Below, piece by piece: positions 57,618 to 64,000 of a stretch of DNA of 64,000 bases (position 1 is its first letter; the number at the start of each line of letters is the position of its first letter). Source of the DNA: Burkholderia cepacia. GTDB taxonomy: Bacteria; Pseudomonadota; Gammaproteobacteria; Burkholderiales; Burkholderiaceae. The stretch covers positions 992,001-1,056,000 of the forward strand of contig NZ_CP073637.1 of NCBI RefSeq assembly GCF_029962485.1, read 5' to 3'. Position numbers and translations under genes: made by a program. The notes under the pieces were generated by a model that made no database searches, was not told where the DNA came from, and worked only from the letters and a program-made list of their open reading frames with translations.

Positions 57618-58190
57618 TCAGACCCCGATACCCAGCAGCGCCAGCGCACCGAGCACGACGAACAGCACGGCTGCGATCCCGTGCACGAGCTTGGTCGGCA
57701 GGCGGTGCGCGAAGCGGTCGCCGAGCAGGATCGCCGGCACGTTCGCGAGCATCATCCCGAACGTCGTGCCGGCCACCACGCCGATGTAGTCCTGGAAGCG
57801 CGCAGCCAGCGCGACGGTCGCGATCTGTGTCTTGTCGCCCATTTCCGCGAGGAAGAACGCGACGAGCGTCGCGCCGAACACGCCGAGCCGCGAACGGTTG
57901 GCGTTGGCTTCGTCGGCGTCGAGCTTGTCCGGCACGAGAATCCACAACCCCATCGCGATGAACGAGAACGCGAGCGCCCAGCGCATGATGGACGGCGTGA
58001 CGAGCGCGCCGAGCCATTCGCCGAGTGCGCCGGCGAAACCGTGGTTCACGAGTGTCGCGACGAGCACACCGAGAATGATCGGCACCGGCTTGCGATAGCG
58101 CGCGGCCAGGACGAGGGAAAGCAATTGGGTCTTGTCGCCGATTTCAGCGAGGGCGACGGCTCCGGTGGAGATCAGGAAGGCTTGGGACAC
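57618..58190 (-). CDS. UPF0016/GDT1 family cation (Mn2+) transporter
   Basis: A 190-residue membrane protein with six to seven spans. The family signature appears twice: EIGDKTQ in the first half and EMGDKTQ in the second. UPF0016/GDT1 proteins export Mn2+ in bacteria (MneA in Vibrio) and carry Mn2+ or Ca2+ in eukaryotes. The start is GTG at 58190; upstream ATG codons lie in the riboswitch leader. The manganese riboswitch before it strongly supports a Mn2+ role. Confidence 0.9.
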   Translation of the reverse strand: MSQAFLISTGAVALAEIGDKTQLLSLVLAARYRKPVPIILGVLVATLVNHGFAGALGEWLGALVTPSIMRWALAFSFIAMGLWILVPDKLDADEANANRSRLGVFGATLVAFFLAEMGDKTQIATVALAARFQDYIGVVAGTTFGMMLANVPAILLGDRFAHRLPTKLVHGIAAVLFVVLGALALLGIGV

Positions 58191-58549
58191 GGATGGGGTT
58201 CCACGGGCCGATGTTGTGCGTGCGAGCGACGATCCACGGCGCGCCGGGCCCTGATGCGGCGCACTGTGAACCATCGGTCTCGCCAGGCCTAGGTGGCTGC
58301 GCCCGCCATGGCCGTACGGCCAAGTCTGTTGACGGACGCCTCCGTCACGATGCGCGCCGGGGGCGCGGGACATCGAGCGGAGCGGCTACTCCCCAATCAG
58401 CGGCGGATTCTAGCACGGCGCATTGCGTGCTGGAAGGCGGTCGGGCAGGGTGTCGGGGCCCGATCCGCGTCCGGCCGCCCGGCAGGCGCGGCGGCGAATC
58501 TGCCACGCCTGCCGGGACAGCGCGTTCCGGCGGGCCGTTACCGTTACCG
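58191..58549. other. Intergenic region holding the riboswitch
   Basis: About 360 bases between the UPF0016 gene and the 3' end of guaD. The part from 58271 to about 58400 is the riboswitch; its promoter should lie upstream, near 58405-58460 on the minus strand, but no good consensus was found. No coding frame looks real. Confidence 0.6.
58271..58397 (-). promoter_or_regulatory. yybP-ykoY manganese riboswitch
   Basis: On the minus strand the leader begins GGGGAGTAGCC (near 58397), runs through a variable GC-rich arm, then GTCAACAGACTTGGCC, the stem GGCCGTACGGCC region, and ends GCCTGGCGAGACCGATGG at 58271. These are the conserved blocks of the yybP-ykoY class, which binds Mn2+ and turns on Mn2+ efflux genes. 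It lies 80 bases before the GTG of the UPF0016 gene. Exact ends are estimated. Confidence 0.85.
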
Positions 58550-59869
58550 TTACGCGGCGGCCGGGCGGCGCGCGGCGCCGCGCTCGTGGACGAGCTCGCC
58601 GGCCGCGTAGGTGCGGTACACGGCGCGGTCGTCGCCGAGCAGTGCGAACGCGAACAGCAGTTCCTCGAGCGAATCCGCGCGCTTCGTGCGCCGCGCCAGC
58701 AGCGGCGTGGCCTGCGGGTCGAGCACGACGAAGTCGGCCTCGGTGCGCGGCTTGAGCGTGCCGACCGTGTCGGCGAGGTCGAGCGCCTGCGCGGCGCCGG
58801 CCGTCGCGAGCCAGAACATCCGCGTCGCGGTCAGGTGGTGGCCCGACAGCCGCGCGACCTTGTGTGCCTCGTTCATCGTCTGCAGCATCGAGAACGACGT
58901 GCCGCCGCCGACGTCGGTCGCGAGCGTGACGGGCACGTCGTGTTCGCCGGCCTTGTCGAAGTCGAACAGCCCGCTGCCGAGGAAGAAGTTGGACGTCGGG
59001 CAGTGCGCGACGACGGTGCGCGTCTCGGCCATCCGGCGGCGGTCCTCGTCGTCGAGGTGGATGCAGTGGCCGTACACCGCGCGCGGACGCAGTAGACCGT
59101 AGCGGTCATAGATGTCGAGATAGCTGCGATGGCCCGGGAACAACTCGGCCACCCATTTCACCTCGTCGACGTTTTCCGCGACGTGGCTCTGCACGAACAC
59201 GTCCGGATGGCGGCGCGCGAGTTCGCCGCACGCTTCGAGCTGGGCCTCGGTCGACGTCGGTGCGAAGCGCGGCGTGAGCGCGTACATCTGGCGGCCCTTG
59301 CCGTGCCAGCGGTCGATCAGCTCGGCGCTGTCGTCATAACCCGATTGCGCGGTGTCGCGCAGGAACTCGGGGCAGTTGCGGTCCATCAGCACCTTGCCCG
59401 CGATCATCCGCAGGTCGCGCGCGTCGCTCGCCGCGAACAGGGCATCGGCCGACTGCTTGTGCACCGTGCAGTAGACGAGCGCGCTCGTCGTGCCGCACGC
59501 GAGCAGTTCGTCGACGAAGAAATCGGCGACTTCGCGTGCATGCTCGGGGTCGCCGAACTGGCGCTCGGTCGGGAACGTGTACTTGTCGAGCCACGGCAGC
59601 AGGCCCGGCGCCGGCGACGCGATCATGTCCGTCTGCGGATAGTGGATGTGCGTGTCGATGAAGCCGGGCACGATCAGCTTGTCGCTCAGGTCGTGGACGA
59701 CGGCGTCGCGCGCGAGCGTCGCCGCGAGCTGTGCATACGGGCCGGCCGCGACGACCTTGCCGTCGGCGACGATCAGGAGGCCGTCGGTCTCGTAGTTCGC
59801 GGCCTGGCTCGACTGCGCCGGGTCGCCGTTGAAGGTCAGCAGCTGGGAACGGAAAGCGGTTTGCGTCAT
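58550..59869 (-). CDS. guaD: Guanine deaminase
   Basis: A 439-residue amidohydrolase converting guanine to xanthine. Zinc ligands are seen in DTHIHYPQ (residues about 77-84), QSHVAENVDEV and the VYGHCIHL histidine, with the C-terminal TDVGGGTS aspartate; HYPQTDM is distinctive for GuaD. The start at 59869 gives family length (434-440). It is in a purine breakdown group with the deaminase and xdhC upstream. Confidence 0.93.
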   Translation of the reverse strand: MTQTAFRSQLLTFNGDPAQSSQAANYETDGLLIVADGKVVAAGPYAQLAATLARDAVVHDLSDKLIVPGFIDTHIHYPQTDMIASPAPGLLPWLDKYTFPTERQFGDPEHAREVADFFVDELLACGTTSALVYCTVHKQSADALFAASDARDLRMIAGKVLMDRNCPEFLRDTAQSGYDDSAELIDRWHGKGRQMYALTPRFAPTSTEAQLEACGELARRHPDVFVQSHVAENVDEVKWVAELFPGHRSYLDIYDRYGLLRPRAVYGHCIHLDDEDRRRMAETRTVVAHCPTSNFFLGSGLFDFDKAGEHDVPVTLATDVGGGTSFSMLQTMNEAHKVARLSGHHLTATRMFWLATAGAAQALDLADTVGTLKPRTEADFVVLDPQATPLLARRTKRADSLEELLFAFALLGDDRAVYRTYAAGELVHERGAARRPAAA

Positions 59870-60240
59870 GACGAATGGTCCTGCATCAAGGTAAGGCGAA
59901 CAGAAGAAAGCGATCGACGCCGCACGGGGGCGGGACGGTGCTTCGCGAGCGGTTGCGGCACGCTGCGTGCGGCGCGACCGAAGGCGATTGCGCGGGCGAA
60001 CGTGGCGGCCGAAGCCGCCAGCCAGTGGTTGCCGGCTAACCTCGCAGCCGTTGCGCTCGCGACCGATGCGGCGGCGAACGGAACGGCACACCGCGACGGC
60101 AGGCACGAGCGGGCGACGACGAACCGTGCCGTCGCCACGCGCGCACGCCCGCGACCGGCCCGGCGCAGGGCCGAACCGGTGGTCGCGAAGCGGATGCCGT
60201 TGCCGTGTCTCATCTGTCTAGCGTTCCTCGATGCGGGCCG
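59870..60240. other. Intergenic region between two purine genes
   Basis: About 370 GC-rich bases between two minus-strand genes. An open frame on the minus strand (59866-60213) is Ala/Arg-rich without a family pattern and was rejected. It may hold a promoter for guaD. Confidence 0.35.
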
Positions 60241-61284
<1,044 letters not shown>

Positions 61285-62295
61285 TCAGTAGGTAGGGGAA
61301 GCCTGTGCTGCCGCGTTCGCGTTCGCTTCGACGGCCTGCAGCAATTGCGCAGCCACCGAGATCGCGATCACTTCGGGCGCCTTGTCGATGATGCCTTCGA
61401 CACCGATCGGGCAGCGCATCCGCGCGACCTGGGCCGGGTCGATGCCGATCGCCGCGAGGCGATGATCGAACTGCACGCGTTTGGCGTGCGAGCCGGTCAT
61501 CCCGAAGTACGCATAGTCGCCGCGTCGCAGGATCCGCTCGGCCAGCACGAAATCGAGTGCGTGGTCGTGCGTCATCACGACGAAGTAGGACTGCGGCGGT
61601 GCTGCGTCGACCGCATCGGCCGGGGCAGCGGCCGCTTCGATCGCGAGGTTGCCGATGCCGGCGAGCGCGTCGGCCGGCGGGAACACCGCATCGGGCCCGT
61701 CGATCCAGCGCACGTGGCAAGGCAGCGTCGCCAGCACCTTCACGAGCGCGGTGCCGATGTGCCCGGCGCCGAACAGCACGACGGGGAACGCATACGGCGC
61801 GATCGTTTCGGTCATCAGCGACACGCCGCCGGTTTCCCACAGCAGGCAGTCGGCACGTGCGGCTTCCGATTCGGGCTCGCTCAACAGCGGCGCGCCCGGC
61901 GAGGGGCCGAATGATACGCTACGCACGGTCGCGGCGCCGGCCGCGACGCGCTTCGCGAGCGACATGATCCAGCCGAGATCGCCGACGTCGAGCCGCTCGA
62001 ACGCGAGTACCACGGCGCCGCCGCAGCACTGGCCGAGACTCGGGCCGAGCGCGAGCCGTTCGAGCCGGCGCGCGTGCGGCACATGCGCGCCATCCTTCAG
62101 CAGATGCCGCGCGATCTCGATCGCCTTCCATTCCAGATGACCGCCGCCGATCGTATGGCGGGCCATGTCGCGCGTGACGAGCATCTTGGTGCCGGCTTCA
62201 CGCGGCGCCGAGCCGTCGGTATGCGCGACCGTCACGAGCACGGCCGCTTCGCCGTGCGCAAGCAGTTGCTGCAGATCGCCGAGCCAGGCTTCCAT
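61285..62295 (-). CDS. xdhC: Xanthine dehydrogenase accessory protein XdhC
   Basis: A 336-residue chaperone that binds sulphurated molybdenum cofactor and loads it into xanthine dehydrogenase. N-terminal domain with GSAPREAGTKMLV and IGGGHLEW; C-terminal Rossmann-like domain with VLFGAGHIGTALV. The start at 62295 gives the normal length. xdhA and xdhB are not in the window and should be sought upstream on the chromosome. It is 18 bases from the next deaminase gene; co-transcription is likely. Confidence 0.9.
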   Translation of the reverse strand: MEAWLGDLQQLLAHGEAAVLVTVAHTDGSAPREAGTKMLVTRDMARHTIGGGHLEWKAIEIARHLLKDGAHVPHARRLERLALGPSLGQCCGGAVVLAFERLDVGDLGWIMSLAKRVAAGAATVRSVSFGPSPGAPLLSEPESEAARADCLLWETGGVSLMTETIAPYAFPVVLFGAGHIGTALVKVLATLPCHVRWIDGPDAVFPPADALAGIGNLAIEAAAAPADAVDAAPPQSYFVVMTHDHALDFVLAERILRRGDYAYFGMTGSHAKRVQFDHRLAAIGIDPAQVARMRCPIGVEGIIDKAPEVIAISVAAQLLQAVEANANAAAQASPTY

Positions 62296-62919
62296 CAGCA
62301 CACCCCGTGCGTAACGACGCGGCACGACACGCGGCGCGGACTGGCGGGCGTGGCGATGACGCGGACGGACGGGAGCGGGGCAGGCCGGCCGCACGGCTGA
62401 TGCAGTGCGACGGCAGCGCGCTGACGACGCGCGCGAACGGCGCCGTCGGACACGCGGACGCCATGAGGGTGACGGATGCGGATGGTTTGCGTTGTCATGA
62501 TGAATCCAGTCGACATTGCGGATCGGGCGCGCGTTACGCAGGGGTGGTGAGACCGCCTGGCCTCGCGCACGTAGATCGCCATCCAGTCCCGAAGATAGCA
62601 CCGCCATGCGGCACGAACATGGCCGGGCGGTGATCCGGGCTATCAGGAGGCGATCATGTCGATCATAGGCCCGCCGCGCGGGATCGGGGCGTCGATGCGT
62701 GCACATCGGGCTGAAACGCACGCGTGACGGGGCGTGGGCACGACGCGTCGCGCGACGCGCGTTTGCCCGTTGATCGGGGTTGCGGCGGAGTAGGTGTTTA
62801 CACGCGGCCGGCCGGATGCGGCCGGCAAACGCGTGAATCTGAGCCGGGGGACCTGCCGGCGGCGTGCGGCCCGATCGGTCGGGCCGCACATGCCAGGGGC
62901 CGGCAAAGCGGCCGTCTGG
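62296..62919. other. Intergenic region upstream of xdhC
   Basis: About 620 bases between xdhC and dsbB, both on the minus strand. Open frames in all directions are Arg/Ala-rich and without family pattern. A perfect 11-bp inverted repeat (62864-62874 with 62879-62889) lies about 30 bases after dsbB and may end its transcript, though it lacks a T-tract. The xdhC promoter is expected here. Confidence 0.4.
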
Positions 62920-63432
62920 TCAGCTGGCGAGCTTGCGGCGATGGCGCCAGAGGCTCGCGACGACGGCAACCAGGATCAGGGCGAAGCCGATCAGCGCCCA
63001 GCCGGGCAGCAGGATGCCGAAGATCGGCGGGTAGACGGTCTCGCACAGCCCGGCGACCTTGAACATGCCGGGGAACCACTGCGCGGGCGGCAGGCTGTCG
63101 ACGATCGGCTGCAGCGTGTCGAAGCCGCAGCTGAAGCCCGGATTCATCTGGATCGACAGGTGTCGCGCGGCTGTGCCGACGCCGCCGGCCGCCGCGATCG
63201 CGATCAGCAGTTCGAGCACCCAGATGCCGCGCCAGTTGCGGATCCCGGCGGCCAGGAACGCGAAGATCCCGATCGCGGAGAAGAAGTAGCGCTGGATGAT
63301 GCACAGCGGGCACGGATCTTCGTTCTTCACGTACTGCAGGTACAGCGCACCGGCCAGCAGGGCGATGCACACCCATCCGAGCAGCATCAGCAGGCGGCGT
63401 TCACGGCGTAGCGCAAGCGTGTAGTCGTTCAT
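62920..63432 (-). CDS. dsbB: Disulphide bond formation protein B
   Basis: A 170-residue inner-membrane protein that reoxidises DsbA and passes electrons to quinone. Four spans; the first redox pair is CPLC at residues 41-44, the second pair lies in FSCGF near 106 and GLCE near 132. The ATG at 63432 gives the usual length. Stands alone. Confidence 0.93.
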   Translation of the reverse strand: MNDYTLALRRERRLLMLLGWVCIALLAGALYLQYVKNEDPCPLCIIQRYFFSAIGIFAFLAAGIRNWRGIWVLELLIAIAAAGGVGTAARHLSIQMNPGFSCGFDTLQPIVDSLPPAQWFPGMFKVAGLCETVYPPIFGILLPGWALIGFALILVAVVASLWRHRRKLAS

Positions 63433-63570
63433 GTCAGCGGGGTTCCTCGTCGGTCGGTCCGGAAAACAATCGCGCGATTTTAGCGCGAACGGTCTGGCAC
63501 GAAACTGACAGCGCGCGTGCGGCACCCTGCCGCACCGCGCGCGTTGCCCGCCGGCGACCGGCCGGTGCGG

Positions 63571-64000
63571 TCAGCGGATCGTGTTCAGCACGGCCTCGAC
63601 CGCCTGGCCGATTGCGAGCAGTGCGTCGTCCCGATGCGGCGCCGCCGCGAGCATCAGGCCGACCGGCGCCGCGTCACGCGGGTGGCACGGCAGCGACAGG
63701 CCGCACGCGTCGAGGAAGTTGAACGCGCTCGGATTGCGCAGGATCAGCGCATTGGTGCGCGTGAACGCGTCGTCGTCCGTTTCGAGGTCGGCGATGCGCG
63801 GCGGCACGACCGGCACCGTCGGCGCGACGAGCGCATCGAAGCGTGCCCAGACCGTGTGCGCGGCTTCGTCGAGCATCGCGGCGCGCGCGGCGAGCAGGTC
63901 GAGATAGTCGGCCGCGCTCGCGGGTTCGCCCTTCAGGATCCGCGTCAGCACGCGCGGGTCGTACTGGTCGCGATGCTGCGCGAGCAGCGGACGATGCCAG
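63571..64000 (-). CDS. Amidase family protein, C-terminal part
   Basis: The 3' part (about 143 residues) of a gene starting beyond the window's right edge. It shows the C-terminal end of amidase signature enzymes: FDALVAPTVPVVPP, NPSAFNFLDACGLSLPCH and PVGLMLAAAPHRDDALLAIG. Amidases, Asp-tRNA amidotransferase A-like enzymes and allophanate hydrolases share this end; the purine/urea context nearby slightly favours an amidase or allophanate hydrolase, but the catalytic Ser-Ser-Lys triad is off the window. Confidence 0.8.
   Translation of the reverse strand, partial: WHRPLLAQHRDQYDPRVLTRILKGEPASAADYLDLLAARAAMLDEAAHTVWARFDALVAPTVPVVPPRIADLETDDDAFTRTNALILRNPSAFNFLDACGLSLPCHPRDAAPVGLMLAAAPHRDDALLAIGQAVEAVLNTIR

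Noticed and set aside
59866..60213. Minus-strand open frame between the deaminase and guaD
   Set aside because: Ala/Arg-rich, no ribosome binding site or family pattern; its stop meeting the guaD start is chance.
62296..62919. Small genes between xdhC and dsbB
   Set aside because: All frames are Arg/Ala-rich with rare patterns and no ribosome binding sites; nothing like xdhB was found.

Overview
The window is GC-rich, densely coded bacterial DNA that strongly resembles chromosome 1 of a Burkholderia species, most likely of the Burkholderia cepacia complex. The reasons are the strong G/C third-position bias, the beta-proteobacterial gene families (OmpC-type trimeric porin, DUF2164, DUF2946, YXWXGXW-repeat protein, secreted AroQ) and the gene order (trxB-ftsK-lolA-rarA-serS, minCDE, rph/yicC-gmk-rpoZ-spoT-tRNA-Arg-greB). 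The genus is inferred from recalled protein families; no search was run. Most of the window is core genome. No transposase, integrase, phage module, CRISPR array or rRNA was seen.

Layout. 1-3550: the end of a sugar ABC importer operon (binding protein, two permeases, UgpC-type ATPase), most like the glucose/mannose GtsABCD system. 3586-6073 (minus): TRIC-type membrane protein, Smr-domain protein, thioredoxin reductase. 6471-13104: ftsK, lolA, rarA, a DUF2164 gene, serS and tRNA-Ser(CGA). 13259-17450: an accessory patch behind the tRNA, holding a broken PAP2 phosphatase gene and a poxB/MFS cassette lying between two 160-bp direct repeats, one of which is the 5' end of the neighbouring chemoreceptor gene. 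17397-21341: chemoreceptor, AlkB-type alkane hydroxylase, GNAT acetyltransferase. 21511-26852: minCDE, two small envelope genes, a ClC channel and heptosyltransferase WaaC. 26872-30489: an MHS-type transporter and several small envelope or hypothetical genes. 30594-33379 (minus): rph-rdgB-hemW followed by tRNA-Ser(UGA). 33552-39050: yicC, gmk, rpoZ, spoT, three tandem tRNA-Arg(ACG) genes and greB.

39077-43535: a porin with a candidate divergent small RNA, a cold-shock gene, an exonuclease/GIY-YIG fusion and a periplasmic chorismate mutase. 43627-48719: two very small open frames, then a tight operon of a DUF2946 protein, a TonB-dependent receptor, an Asp-box beta-propeller protein with a CxCC motif and a CGYC thioredoxin-like protein; this looks like a copper-responsive uptake module. 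48799-52487: a YeaQ-type membrane protein, a FAD hydroxylase with its DUF2783 partner, a LuxR-type regulator and tRNA-Thr(CGU). 52693-58400: fbp, pepN, a DUF4136 lipoprotein and a UPF0016 cation transporter behind a yybP-ykoY manganese riboswitch. 58550-62295: purine salvage/catabolism genes guaD, an adenosine/adenine deaminase and xdhC. 62920-64000: dsbB and the 3' end of an amidase gene.

The points most worth following up are the orphan terminator and promoter opposite the porin, which would make an approximately 85-nt RNA with a 9-nt perfect match to the porin ribosome binding site; the DUF2946/TonB receptor/beta-propeller/thioredoxin operon; and the repeat-flanked poxB cassette.
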